64,000 nt of DNA from Deltaproteobacteria bacterium (GTDB lineage: Bacteria > Desulfobacterota > DSM-4660 > Desulfatiglandales > HGW-15), in the NCBI GenBank assembly GCA_016931115.1, contig JAFGFM010000038.1, positions 1 through 64,000 on the forward strand. Reading direction: 5' to 3'. The notes below the pieces were generated by a model. That model was not told the origin of the DNA and did not search any database. It saw only the letters and a list, made by a program, of their open reading frames with translations. Both the position numbers and the translations under genes were made by a program. Below are positions 23,269 to 31,395 of this stretch, piece by piece (the stretch's first letter is position 1; each line of letters begins with the position of its first letter).

Positions 23269-23563
23269 ATTGAACCTCTGATTCAGCTAATACTTTGTCA
23301 CGAAAATACTTGCTGATAAAACCCGGAGTATTGAGGTCAACCTTCCGGCCAATTATTTCTGACAATTCATTCTCTATTGAGGTCAGTTTCATAAGACCAA
23401 CCCGTGCTTCGGGATCAAATTCAACCAGTATATCCACATCGCTTTCAGGGCCAAAATCGGTACGTATAGATGAGCCAAACAAGGATAACTTAATGATCTT
23501 ATTTTTTCTGCAAAAATCAGCTATCCTGTCATTGTTTATTTTCAGTTTTAATTCCTCATTCAT
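23255..23563 (-). CDS. mntA: MntA-like nucleotidyltransferase antitoxin
   Basis: The 102-residue protein has the GS-x10-DxD signature (LFGSSIRTDFGPESDVDILVEF) followed by GLMKLTSIENELSEIIGRKVDL, as in MntA antitoxins. It should modify and silence the HepT toxin encoded just downstream. The pair is oriented against the surrounding plus-strand genes. A GAGG-like site lies upstream of the ATG. Confidence 0.87.
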   Translation of the reverse strand: MNEELKLKINNDRIADFCRKNKIIKLSLFGSSIRTDFGPESDVDILVEFDPEARVGLMKLTSIENELSEIIGRKVDLNTPGFISKYFRDKVLAESEVQYAAL

Positions 23564-23680
23564 TGTAACCCTCGTAAAGTTTTATGGCGTATAAGTATAA
23601 GGACATCAGCATTATAAAAAAAAGGATAAAGACCGGTCAAGCTTTATAAGGCACCATGCCAGAGCCTGTTTATATATTGG

Positions 23681-23720
23681 TTGACATAACTTCATTAAGT
23701 GACTAGTCTGACTAGTGCAA
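23681..23720 (+). promoter_or_regulatory. Promoter/operator of the Phd/PIN module
   Basis: TTGACA at 23681-23686 is followed 17 bp later by a weak -10 (TAGTCT). A repeated TGACTAGT pair, containing the palindrome GACTAGTC, overlaps the -10 region. This fits an antitoxin operator. The antitoxin ATG is about 20 bases further on with GGAGG before it. Confidence 0.5.
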
Positions 23721-23739
23721 AATAAGTTGGAGGGCTCAA

Positions 23740-23991
23740 ATGGAAACATTATGGAAATTGCAGGAGGCCAAGGCAAAATTCAGCAAAATCGTTGAAGACG
23801 CCTTGAAGATTGGGCCACAATTTGTAACCCGCAGGGGGCAAAAGGCGGTTGTTGTGGTGTCGGTCGATGATTATGAGGAATTGGTATCAAAAAGGCCAAG
23901 CCTTAAGGATTTTTTACTCTCCTGCCCAAAGGTAGATGTAGACTTTGAAAAAGAGCGGGGGAAAGAGCTGCCAAGGAGTGTAGAACTGTGA
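23740..23991 (+). CDS. Phd/YefM-type antitoxin
   Basis: The 83-residue protein has the Phd/YefM pattern: LWKLQEAKAKFSKIVEDAL, then GPQFVTRRGQKAVVVVSVDDYEEL. The N-terminal part binds the operator as a dimer and the acidic tail (LKDFLLSCPKVDVDFEKER) wraps the toxin. GGAGG lies upstream of the ATG. The stop overlaps the GTG start of the PIN gene. Confidence 0.87.
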   Translation: METLWKLQEAKAKFSKIVEDALKIGPQFVTRRGQKAVVVVSVDDYEELVSKRPSLKDFLLSCPKVDVDFEKERGKELPRSVEL

Positions 23992-24413
23992 ATTACCTGC
24001 TGGATACCTGTGTCATATCAGAACTTGTAAAAAAATCGCCTGATAAAAATGTCATGGATTGGCTTGAAAGCACCCCTTCAGAAAGACTGTATTTATCGGT
24101 TATTACAATTGGCGAAATCCGAAAGGGCCTTTCCAAGCTTCCTGAATCAAAACGAAAAGATTCACTCACCAATTGGCTAAACGCTCTTCTTAAGGATTAT
24201 CAAAACAGGATTTTAACTATTGATCTTACTGTTGCCGAGAACTGGGGAAATATCCTTGGGAAAGCGGAAAAAGAAGGTAACCCCATGCTTGCGATAGATA
24301 GCCTGATTGCCGCAATAGCTTACACACATAATCTTGTTCTGGTAACAAGAAATGTCAGTGATTTTGAACCAACAGGTATTCCAATAAAAACCCCCTGGAC
24401 AGCAGGCGTATAA
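23988..24413 (+). CDS. PIN-domain toxin (FitB/VapC-like)
   Basis: The 141-residue protein carries the PIN acidic set: Asp6 in YLLDTCVISEL, a Glu in ITIGEIRKGL, an Asp in LAIDSLIAAIA and an Asp near VTRNVSDFEPTG. It is of the FitB/VapC RNase type. It starts with GTG inside the antitoxin stop codon (GTGA), a tight coupling. All expected residues are present. Confidence 0.87.
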   Translation: MNYLLDTCVISELVKKSPDKNVMDWLESTPSERLYLSVITIGEIRKGLSKLPESKRKDSLTNWLNALLKDYQNRILTIDLTVAENWGNILGKAEKEGNPMLAIDSLIAAIAYTHNLVLVTRNVSDFEPTGIPIKTPWTAGV

Positions 24414-24420
24414 TAGGAAT

Positions 24421-25473
24421 ATGGAAAAAGATATACAGGATAAAATGAAGACTGATTTAAATTCCCTGTCTAAAGAGGAGACCATCGAATGGGTCAAGGG
24501 GCTTGGCATAGAACCATACAGGGCAGGCCAGATAAGGCAGTGGCTTTTTCAAAAGATGGCGACCTCCTTTGATGAGATGACAAATATCTCTGTCACAGTC
24601 CGCGAAAAGCTAAAGGAAAAGGCGTTTATCACATCCATCGAAAAGGTCAAAACACTCGTATCAGAGGATACCACAGAGAAATATCTCTTCAGGCTCCACG
24701 ATGGTAACCTGATAGAGTCTGTGCTCATACCGGAAAAGGATCACTTCACCATCTGTATCTCATCACAGGCAGGGTGTGCCATGGGATGCACCTTCTGTCA
24801 TACTGCCCGGCAGGGGTTTAAGAGAAACCTCACTGCTGGGGAGATCATTGAACAGGTAATCGAGACGCAAAGAGGCATGACTGACCCTGATAAACTCTCA
24901 AACATTGTGCTTATGGGTATGGGTGAACCGCTCGCAAATTATGATGCAGTTATTACTGCGATAAATAACCTGATAGATCAAAATACCATCAGCTTTTCAC
25001 ACAGAAAGATAACGCTATCCACATGCGGCCTTGTCCCCAATATAATAAGGCTTGGAAAGGACTCGCCTGTCAACCTTGCAGTATCCCTTAATGCAGGAGA
25101 TGATGAGACCAGAAACCGCATCATGCCCATAAATAAGACATACAACCTTAAAAGCCTGATCTCCGCATGTAAAGAGTTTCCCCTCCCAAGCAGGAAGATG
25201 ATCACCTTTGAGTATATCCTTATTAAGGGGGTTAATGACAGCCCGGCTGATGCCCTTAAGGTGGCTAAGCTCTTAAGGGGCGTAAGGGCCAAGATCAACC
25301 TTATTCCACTTAATCCCGGCCCTGACCCCACCATGTGCGCGCCATCATGGGATGAGATGGTCAGTTTTCAGGAGATCCTTGCTGAAAATCAGTACACCGT
25401 GATCATAAGAAAGAGCAAGGGGCAGGATATACTTGCAGCTTGCGGCCAGCTGAGCGGAAGAGAACTAACCTAA
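24421..25473 (+). CDS. rlmN: 23S rRNA (adenine2503-C2)-methyltransferase / tRNA A37 methylase
   Basis: The 350-residue protein is a radical-SAM methylase of the RlmN/Cfr family. The cluster motif CAMGCTFCHT (CxxxCxxC) lies in SSQAGCAMGCTFCHTARQG; ILMGMGEP-like IVLMGMGEPLANYD and the C-terminal GQDILAACGQL follow, the last with the Cys that carries the methyl intermediate. Length matches RlmN (about 350-390). It methylates A2503 of 23S rRNA and A37 of some tRNAs. It begins seven bases after the PIN toxin gene, marking the switch to core genes. Confidence 0.97.
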   Translation: MEKDIQDKMKTDLNSLSKEETIEWVKGLGIEPYRAGQIRQWLFQKMATSFDEMTNISVTVREKLKEKAFITSIEKVKTLVSEDTTEKYLFRLHDGNLIESVLIPEKDHFTICISSQAGCAMGCTFCHTARQGFKRNLTAGEIIEQVIETQRGMTDPDKLSNIVLMGMGEPLANYDAVITAINNLIDQNTISFSHRKITLSTCGLVPNIIRLGKDSPVNLAVSLNAGDDETRNRIMPINKTYNLKSLISACKEFPLPSRKMITFEYILIKGVNDSPADALKVAKLLRGVRAKINLIPLNPGPDPTMCAPSWDEMVSFQEILAENQYTVIIRKSKGQDILAACGQLSGRELT

Positions 25474-25561
25474 TTTTAACTTGCTTTTAAATTTCAATAT
25501 GTTAAGGTACGCAGCCTGCTATCGGGCAGGATACAATTTGCTATAGAAGGAAAATAAAAAG

Positions 25562-25945
25562 ATGATTAAACTTGATTTTACAAAGGGAAGCGGATTGCTT
25601 CCGGCCATTGCACAGGACTACAAAACCGGAAAGGTGCTTATGCTTGCCTATATTAATGAGGAGTCCTGGCGAAAGAGTCTTGAGACAGGCGAGGTGCATT
25701 ACTGGAGCAGGTCAAGGAGCGAGCTCTGGCACAAGGGCGGTACATCCGGTAATGTCCAGAAGATAAAAGAGATATATGCAGACTGTGATAATGACACGGT
25801 TCTGTTTGTGGTGGATCAGATCGGCCAGGCAGCATGCCATACAGGCCGTGAGAGCTGCTTTTATCAGAAGATAGATAATAGCGGCGAGGTAACCATTGTT
25901 GGTGATATAATATTTGACCCTGAAAAGGTTTATGGGAAGAAATGA
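25562..25945 (+). CDS. hisI: Phosphoribosyl-AMP cyclohydrolase
   Basis: The 127-residue protein has the HisI signature: GKVLMLAYINEESWRKSLETGEVHYWSRSR (landmarks MLAYINEES and YWSRSR), the metal motif DCDNDTVLFVVDQ and CHTGRESCFY. It opens the adenine ring of phosphoribosyl-AMP in histidine synthesis. There is no HisE fusion. hisG follows 109 bases later, separated by a 7-bp tandem repeat, so the two probably share a transcript. Confidence 0.97.
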   Translation: MIKLDFTKGSGLLPAIAQDYKTGKVLMLAYINEESWRKSLETGEVHYWSRSRSELWHKGGTSGNVQKIKEIYADCDNDTVLFVVDQIGQAACHTGRESCFYQKIDNSGEVTIVGDIIFDPEKVYGKK

Positions 25946-25947
25946 TT

Positions 25948-26017
25948 AAAGCTCAAAGCTCAAAGGTGAAAGCTCAAAGGTGAAAGCTCAAAGGTGAAAG
26001 CTCAAAGGTGAAAGGTG
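25948..26017. repeat. Short tandem repeat, ten 7-bp units
   Basis: Ten head-to-tail 7-bp units alternate mostly between AAAGCTC and AAAGGTG (order: two AAAGCTC, then alternating, ending with two AAAGGTG). This gives a 14-bp higher-order period. It fills the hisI-hisG gap. The copy number is likely to vary between strains. Confidence 0.9.
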
Positions 26018-26054
26018 GAAGCATGTGGTATAAAATATTACGAGGTAAATAAAG

Positions 26055-26927
26055 ATGAAAAAATTAAAACTGGGTATCCCAAAGGGGAGCCTTCAAAATT
26101 CAACGCTTAACCTGTTTGAAAAATCAGGCTGGAAGATAAACGTGGATGGCAGGAGCTATTTCCCTGCAATCAATGATGATACAATAGAATGCACCATCTG
26201 CCGCGCCCAGGAGATGTCCCGGTATGTGGAGAGCGGGGCTATTGATGCAGGGCTTACAGGCCTTGACTGGACAATGGAGAATGAATCGGACGTGGTGGTT
26301 GTAGATGACCTTGTATACAGCAAGGTAAGCCAGAACCCTGCAAGGTGGGTGCTTGCAGTGCCGAATGACTCAAGCATAAAGGAGTTAAAGGAGCTTCAGG
26401 GCAAAAAGATCTCTACTGAACTGGTAAATTTTACAAAAAAATATTTCAGGGAAAGAGACATAGATGTACATGTCGAATTTTCATGGGGCGCCACAGAGGC
26501 AAAGGTGGTATCAGGGCTTGCAGATGCCATTGTAGAGGTAACAGAGACCGGTAGCACCATCAAGGCACATGGCCTTAAGATCATTCATGAGCTGATGAGG
26601 TCAAATACACAGCTTATCGCCAATAAAGAGTCCTACAAGGATGAATGGAAAAAGGAAAAGATTGGCCAGATAATACTCCTCCTTAAAGGTGCATTAAGGG
26701 CGGAAAAGCTGGTGGGGCTCAAGATGAATGTATCGGAAGAAAAGCTTGAGAGCGTTATAGGCCTGCTTCCCAGCCTGAATGCACCCACAGTGGCGCATCT
26801 CTATAAATCCACATGGACATCTGTTGAGACAGTTGTGGATTCAAAGGTGGTGCGGGATCTTATTCCAAGGCTGATCAAGGCCGGTGCAGAGGGTATCATA
26901 GAGTATCCACTGAACAAGGTTATTTAG
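26055..26927 (+). CDS. hisG: ATP phosphoribosyltransferase, long form
   Basis: The 290-residue protein is the first enzyme of histidine synthesis. It starts [19 protein letters not shown] and has [17 protein letters not shown], the conserved phosphoribosyl-binding loop. The C-terminal about 75 residues ([23 protein letters not shown]...VAHLYKSTW) form the regulatory domain found only in long-form HisG, which is inhibited by histidine and needs no HisZ partner. GAGG lies upstream of the start. Confidence 0.97.
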   Translation: MKKLKLGIPKGSLQNSTLNLFEKSGWKINVDGRSYFPAINDDTIECTICRAQEMSRYVESGAIDAGLTGLDWTMENESDVVVVDDLVYSKVSQNPARWVLAVPNDSSIKELKELQGKKISTELVNFTKKYFRERDIDVHVEFSWGATEAKVVSGLADAIVEVTETGSTIKAHGLKIIHELMRSNTQLIANKESYKDEWKKEKIGQIILLLKGALRAEKLVGLKMNVSEEKLESVIGLLPSLNAPTVAHLYKSTWTSVETVVDSKVVRDLIPRLIKAGAEGIIEYPLNKVI

Positions 26928-26944
26928 ATATAAGCAGGCCCGCC

Positions 26945-28090
26945 ATGACTAAAGTTTCAGGCCGTTCTCAGAATATATCTTCATTTATCGTCATGGACGT
27001 GCTTGAACGTGCCCATGAACTTGAACAAGAGGGTAAAAACATCATCCACCTTGAGGTCGGGGAGCCCGATTTTGCAACGCCTCCCCCCATCTCTGAGGCG
27101 GCAATAGATGCAATACGCCGGGAAGAGACCCACTACACCCACAGCTTAGGCCTTATTGAACTGAGAAAGGCCATCTGTGACCATTATCACAAAAAATATG
27201 GCGTGGAGGTTGACCCCGGAAGGGTAGTGGTGAGTTCAGGCACCTCCCCGGCCCTATTCATGATCTATTCCGCGCTCCTTGATCAGGGGGATGAGATAAT
27301 CATCTCAAACCCCCATTACCCCTGCTACCCCAATTTTGCCATTTTTCTTAAGGCGATTCCCTCTTTTGTGGATGTATTTGAAGAGGATGGGTTTCAGTAC
27401 AGGCCATCCGAGATAAAACAAAGGATAACAGCGAAGACAAAGGCCATATTGATTAACAGCCCCTCAAACCCCACTGGCACACTCCTGTCACCTGAAAGGA
27501 TGAAAGAGATTGCAGGTTTGGGGCCAATTATAATATCGGATGAGATATATCACGGGCTTGTATATGGCGAAACAGAGCACAGCATCTTAGAGTATACAGA
27601 CAGGGCCTTTGTGGTAAACGGATTTTCAAAGCTCCATGCCATGACAGGGTGGCGTTTGGGCTATGCTATTGTACCCCCTGAATTTGTGCGGCCCATCCAG
27701 AAGATACAGCAGAATTTTTATATATCCGCAAGCAGTATTGCCCAGTGGGCAGGGATTGCAGCCCTTACAAAGGCAGATAAAGAGATAGAGCAGATGAAGT
27801 CGATCTATAATGAGAGACGGGTTTATATGATAGAGAGGCTCAGAAAAATGGGTTTTAAGATCCAGGTTGAGCCAAGGGGGGCATTCTATGTGTTTGTGAA
27901 TGCAAGACATATATCAGACAACTCATACAGGCTCGCCTTTGATATACTTGAAAAGGCAGGGGTAGGTGTAACGCCTGGTATTGATTTTGGTAAAAATGGT
28001 GAAGGCTATCTCAGGTTTTCCTATGCCAACTCGATTGAAAACATAACCGCTGGCCTTGACCGGCTGGAAAAATACCTTGAGGAAATTTAG
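26945..28090 (+). CDS. PLP-dependent class I/II aminotransferase
   Basis: The 381-residue protein is a fold-type I aminotransferase: HLEVGEPDFATPPP near residue 38, an NPHYPCYPNF loop, INSPSNPTGT, ISDEIYHGLVY and the Schiff-base Lys in NGFSKLHAMTGWRLGY, then YLRFSYANS near the end. It looks like the AspAT/AlaAT-like group; the substrate is not determined by these motifs. Linkage to hisG raises the chance of a role in amino-acid synthesis, but hisC proteins are usually more divergent, so I do not call it hisC. Its stop touches the engB start. Confidence 0.92.
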   Translation: MTKVSGRSQNISSFIVMDVLERAHELEQEGKNIIHLEVGEPDFATPPPISEAAIDAIRREETHYTHSLGLIELRKAICDHYHKKYGVEVDPGRVVVSSGTSPALFMIYSALLDQGDEIIISNPHYPCYPNFAIFLKAIPSFVDVFEEDGFQYRPSEIKQRITAKTKAILINSPSNPTGTLLSPERMKEIAGLGPIIISDEIYHGLVYGETEHSILEYTDRAFVVNGFSKLHAMTGWRLGYAIVPPEFVRPIQKIQQNFYISASSIAQWAGIAALTKADKEIEQMKSIYNERRVYMIERLRKMGFKIQVEPRGAFYVFVNARHISDNSYRLAFDILEKAGVGVTPGIDFGKNGEGYLRFSYANSIENITAGLDRLEKYLEEI

Positions 28091-28681
28091 ATGGATGTAG
28101 AATTTTTAAAAAGCGCCTTTGAAAAGGGCCATTATCCACCCCCTGAACGGCCTGAGATTGCCTTTGCCGGAAAATCCAATGTGGGGAAATCATCTCTTAT
28201 AAATGTCCTTGTAAACAAGAATAAATTGGCAAGGACAAGCTCTACACCGGGAAGGACGCAGGCACTTAATTTTTTCAATATAGGCACAAACCTCTGTTTT
28301 GTTGACCTGCCCGGGTATGGCTTTGCAAAGGTGCCCCTTAGTATAAAGGCTACATGGGGAAAGATGGTTGAAACATACCTTAAGAGCCGCGAAAACCTTA
28401 AGGCAGTTATCGTGATCATGGATATAAGGCGCGACATATCAGTGGATGATATCAACCTCATAAACTGGCTCAATGAATATAAAAAAGGTGTAATCCCGGT
28501 TTTGACCAAGGTGGATAAGCTGAACCGCAAAGAGAGGGATACAAGGACAAGAATCCTTCAAGGTGCCCTCGAAAATATGAATATTGATAAACCCATCCTC
28601 TTTTCTGCCCAGACACGAGAGGGTAAGGATGAGATATGGAAAAGAATAGAGGGTATTTTAACCGCGAATGAACGCGAATGA
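28091..28681 (+). CDS. engB: Ribosome biogenesis GTP-binding protein EngB (YsxC/YihA)
   Basis: The 196-residue GTPase has G1 GKSNVGKSSLIN, G2 with TSSTPGRTQ, G3 DLPGYG and G4 TKVDKL. EngB assists large-subunit ribosome assembly. The natural family end is near EGIL; the last codons here (TANERE and the TGA) come from a palindromic intergenic repeat that overlaps the 3' end, so the tail is not ancestral. The protein is otherwise full length. Confidence 0.96.
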   Translation: MDVEFLKSAFEKGHYPPPERPEIAFAGKSNVGKSSLINVLVNKNKLARTSSTPGRTQALNFFNIGTNLCFVDLPGYGFAKVPLSIKATWGKMVETYLKSRENLKAVIVIMDIRRDISVDDINLINWLNEYKKGVIPVLTKVDKLNRKERDTRTRILQGALENMNIDKPILFSAQTREGKDEIWKRIEGILTANERE

Positions 28682-28744
28682 ACGCGAAATTTTTAAAACC
28701 AGATCTAAAATTCTATAAGTGTTAAATATCGTTCATTAGCGGTT
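28660..28744. repeat. Palindromic intergenic repeat, copy 1 (overlaps engB end)
   Basis: The left arm consists of three near-repeats of ACCGCGAATGA/ACGCGAATGA followed by AAATTTTTAA, and the right arm ends CGTTCATTAGCGGTT, an imperfect complement. A second copy lies at 30576. The left arm encodes the last residues and stop of engB. The remaining gap up to 28923 holds nothing else I can name. Confidence 0.75.
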
Positions 28745-28923
28745 ACCTTCTCTTCTTACAGATTTCTTCCCATTCTCTTGCTGCATCATCACAAAGCATC
28801 AATGTAGGATAAATTTTCCTTTTCTACCCCTCTTTACCCGGAAGAACATTCCCTGAAAATTCTCCATCAGAAACTTTTCATATCTATATGTAAATCATAT
28901 CAAAGGGTTAACCCCGCATAAAT

Positions 28924-29712
28924 ATGTGGCATGTTTTTAGCATAATTCTTTTACCTGAAGTACCTTTAAAACTAAATGTCATTTATCAGGAGAAAGAGTT
29001 GAATTTTTTTGGAGAGAGCCTTTCATTTTCTGAGTATAAACCGGCTGATGAAGCAGATATGAGCCCTGAGTCCCCTGGTGGCGCAGGTATATTCCATATC
29101 AAAGAGATTAAAAACAATTCACACTGGTCTGTTCCATGGTCTGACCTAATGATGACCATGTTTATTCTCTTCTGTATGCTTTACGCATATCCTGCTGCCA
29201 AAACAAAGGCGGCCCATACGACTCAAAAAGATGAGCTGTCCAGATTTTATGAAACGAGCAAAGAGACCCTAAAATTAAAAAATTATAATGATATTACATC
29301 TGTGGAGCTTACAAAGGACAGGACAGTAAAAATAATTCTTCCCGGTGATATTTTTTTTGATATTGGGGATGCCGAGATAAAAACATCTGCATCGGGTTCT
29401 CTGGCGGCTGTGGGTGAACTTATCAAAGAGAGGGGTTATGCAATAACTGTGGCCGGCCATACAGATAATGTGCCTATTAATTCTGCGAAATTCCCTTCCA
29501 ACTGGGAGCTGTCAACAGCAAGGGCATGTGAGGCTGCAAAATTTTTAATAGAAAAAATGGATATTACCCCTGATCGTCTTCAGGTAATAGGTTATGCTGA
29601 ATACAGACCTGTAGCATCCAATGAGACCCCTGAAGGACGCCGGGCCAACAGGCGGGTTGAGGTTATTGTCTCAAAAGAGTCAATGCCGGAAAAACAAAAC
29701 ACCTTTTTATAA
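28924..29712 (+). CDS. MotB/OmpA-family protein
   Basis: The 262-residue protein has one membrane segment with the conserved aspartate of MotB stators (VPWSDLMMTMFILFCMLYAYP). Its C-terminal OmpA/MotB peptidoglycan-binding domain shows TVAGHTDNVPINS, NWELSTARACEAAKFL and RRANRRVEVIV. It should pair with the MotA-like protein encoded next to form an ion-driven stator. The start is uncertain: a TTG at 28999 has a good AGGAG and may be the real start instead of the ATG at 28924. Gene order is motB-motA, the reverse of the usual. No flagellar genes are nearby. Confidence 0.88.
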   Translation: MWHVFSIILLPEVPLKLNVIYQEKELNFFGESLSFSEYKPADEADMSPESPGGAGIFHIKEIKNNSHWSVPWSDLMMTMFILFCMLYAYPAAKTKAAHTTQKDELSRFYETSKETLKLKNYNDITSVELTKDRTVKIILPGDIFFDIGDAEIKTSASGSLAAVGELIKERGYAITVAGHTDNVPINSAKFPSNWELSTARACEAAKFLIEKMDITPDRLQVIGYAEYRPVASNETPEGRRANRRVEVIVSKESMPEKQNTFL

Positions 29713-29721
29713 GAGATAAAA

Positions 29722-30555
29722 ATGAAAAGAAAAAAGATCATAGGACTGGTTTGCTGTGTTGCCTTAATATTTCTTGGCTTTATATTTCAGGGCAACCTGA
29801 GTCTCTATTTTAATCTAGCCGCTCTGTTTATAGTAATTGGAGGCACTGCTGGCGCCACACTTATAAGCTTTAAAATGGAAAGCCTTCATAATCTATACCT
29901 GGTTCTGAAACGATCCTATCGCACCTCAATCAAAGAACCCGATGAGATAGTAGGGATAATGATAGATATATCTGTAAAAAGCCGGGCAAAGGGTTTTCTT
30001 TCACTTCAGAAAGAGGAAGAAGAGACCTCAATTCTTTTTTTAAGACGCGCACTGGGGTTTATTGTTGACGGGTATCCTGCAAAAGAGATAGCGGATATTT
30101 TAAACACGGAGATGTCATTCTTCAAAATACGCAGGGAAGAATCTGAAAGGATCTTGAGAACAATAGCCGAAATGTGTCCCTCATTTGGCCTTATAGGCAG
30201 TATAGTCGGTTTAGTCGGCCTGATCGCTGGCATAGGAGACCCTTCCATTATCATAAAAACAGTCCCTATTGCCCTTGTATCCACTCTATATGGCATAATA
30301 TTTTCGAATTTCTTTTTACTTCCATTTGCCGCGAATCTCAGGGAGAGGACCAATCATGAACTCCTGCTTCAAAGAATGATCCTGTCAGGTATCCTGGGTA
30401 TTGAGGGCAAAATGCATCCGAGGATGCTGGAGGTAAAACTCAAGTCCTTCCTTACCCCGTCTCTAAGGAACAACAAGCTTGTATCGATTGACAGGATTCG
30501 GAATAAACTTAAAATGGATGATGACTCAGAAAAGTCCTGTATGAGCAACTTCTGA
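29722..30555 (+). CDS. MotA/TolQ/ExbB-family stator protein
   Basis: The 277-residue protein has four membrane segments in the MotA pattern: two near the N-terminus (IIGLVCCVALIFLGFIF; YFNLAALFIVIGGTAGATLIS) and two after a long cytoplasmic loop (PSFGLIGSIVGLVGLIAGIG; TVPIALVSTLYGIIFSNFFLLPFA). The IGGTxGA, PSFGLIGSxVGL and YGIxxSN motifs are of the MotA family. The cytoplasmic loop carries charged residues that could contact a rotor. It follows the MotB-like gene by nine bases. It could serve flagellar, gliding or secretion motors; context does not decide. Confidence 0.9.
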   Translation: MKRKKIIGLVCCVALIFLGFIFQGNLSLYFNLAALFIVIGGTAGATLISFKMESLHNLYLVLKRSYRTSIKEPDEIVGIMIDISVKSRAKGFLSLQKEEEETSILFLRRALGFIVDGYPAKEIADILNTEMSFFKIRREESERILRTIAEMCPSFGLIGSIVGLVGLIAGIGDPSIIIKTVPIALVSTLYGIIFSNFFLLPFAANLRERTNHELLLQRMILSGILGIEGKMHPRMLEVKLKSFLTPSLRNNKLVSIDRIRNKLKMDDDSEKSCMSNF

Positions 30556-30575
30556 TTAGCAAAGACTTTTTGTTT

Positions 30576-30670
30576 AACCGCGAATGGACGCGAACAAACG
30601 CGAAATTTTTAATGCTAAAGCTAAGATTTTATTAGCGTTCATTAGCGTTCATTAGCGTTTATTAGCGGTT
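30576..30670. repeat. Palindromic intergenic repeat, copy 2 (overlaps TtcA-like gene end)
   Basis: The left arm has AACCGCGAATGGACGCGAA and the right arm carries three CATTAGCGTT-type units ending TTATTAGCGGTT. It resembles copy 1 at 28660. It lies between the convergent MotA-like and TtcA-like genes, and its right arm supplies the last codons and stop of the latter. It could also act as a bidirectional terminator. Confidence 0.78.
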
Positions 30671-31395
30671 CCTTTCAAGAGATACTTAGTCTTTACATTC
30701 TGAAGGGCATGGAATATATTGCCCTTTATCTTTCTGTTGCTCCTGTAAAGGGTGGTAAGCATATTTTTTATCTCTTCACGCTTTGATCTGCCTGATGTGG
30801 GGCAGCAGGTCTCAATATCAGGAAACTCCATATCTTTTGCATATCTCTTAATCAAGTTTTCATCAGCCATAAAGAGGGGCCTTATTATTCTTATCTTTCC
30901 ATCAAAGAAATCCTGCACAGGGAGCATGGTGCTTATAGAACCACCATAGAACATGTTTATAAAGAGGGTTTCTATTATGTCATCCTTATGATGACCAAGT
31001 GCGATTTTGTTGCACCCCAGTTCTGCGGCGAGTTTAAACACATGCTTTCTTCTCTGCCTGGCGCAGAAAAAGCATGGGTTTTCAAGGTTCTCAGGGCTGT
31101 GTGCCCTTGGCCCGAAGTCCCCTGTGATTATCCTGTAGCTGAAGCCATGCTCCTCAAAATATGCCTCTATCTTACGGGCGTTATCCCCGCCAAATCCAGG
31201 GTCAACATGAACTGCTAATATCTCATATTTTATGGGAAGCCTCGCAAGTCTTTCATTCATCAGCCACAAAAGGGACATGCTGTCTTTCCCGCCTGACACA
31301 GAAACAAGTATCTTATCACCCTCTTCGGTCATGCTGTATTTATGGATGGCTTTACCCATAAGCCTCTTCATCTCCTTATGGGCAAACCCACTCAT
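30652..31395 (-). CDS. TtcA-like PP-loop ATPase (tRNA thiolation family)
   Basis: The 247-residue protein has the PP-loop SGGKDSMSLLW near residue 33, a CFFC pair in ENPCFFCARQRRKHVF, and a later CCPTSGRSKR cysteine. TtcA uses PP-loop ATP chemistry and an Fe-S cluster on such cysteines to make 2-thiocytidine at tRNA position 32. The motif spacing agrees with TtcA-family members. The ATG overlaps the stop of the YggS-like gene. The C-terminal GTANKR is encoded by a repeat arm, so the ancestral end lies a few residues earlier. Confidence 0.82.
   Translation of the reverse strand: MSGFAHKEMKRLMGKAIHKYSMTEEGDKILVSVSGGKDSMSLLWLMNERLARLPIKYEILAVHVDPGFGGDNARKIEAYFEEHGFSYRIITGDFGPRAHSPENLENPCFFCARQRRKHVFKLAAELGCNKIALGHHKDDIIETLFINMFYGGSISTMLPVQDFFDGKIRIIRPLFMADENLIKRYAKDMEFPDIETCCPTSGRSKREEIKNMLTTLYRSNRKIKGNIFHALQNVKTKYLLKGTANKR

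Noticed and set aside
26945..28090. Calling the aminotransferase hisC because of its place after hisG.
   Set aside because: The motifs fit the general AspAT/AlaAT-like group and give no specific support for histidinol-phosphate.
28682..28923. Search for a tRNA or small RNA in the gap after engB.
   Set aside because: Only the palindromic repeat was seen; no cloverleaf or promoter-terminator pair was found.
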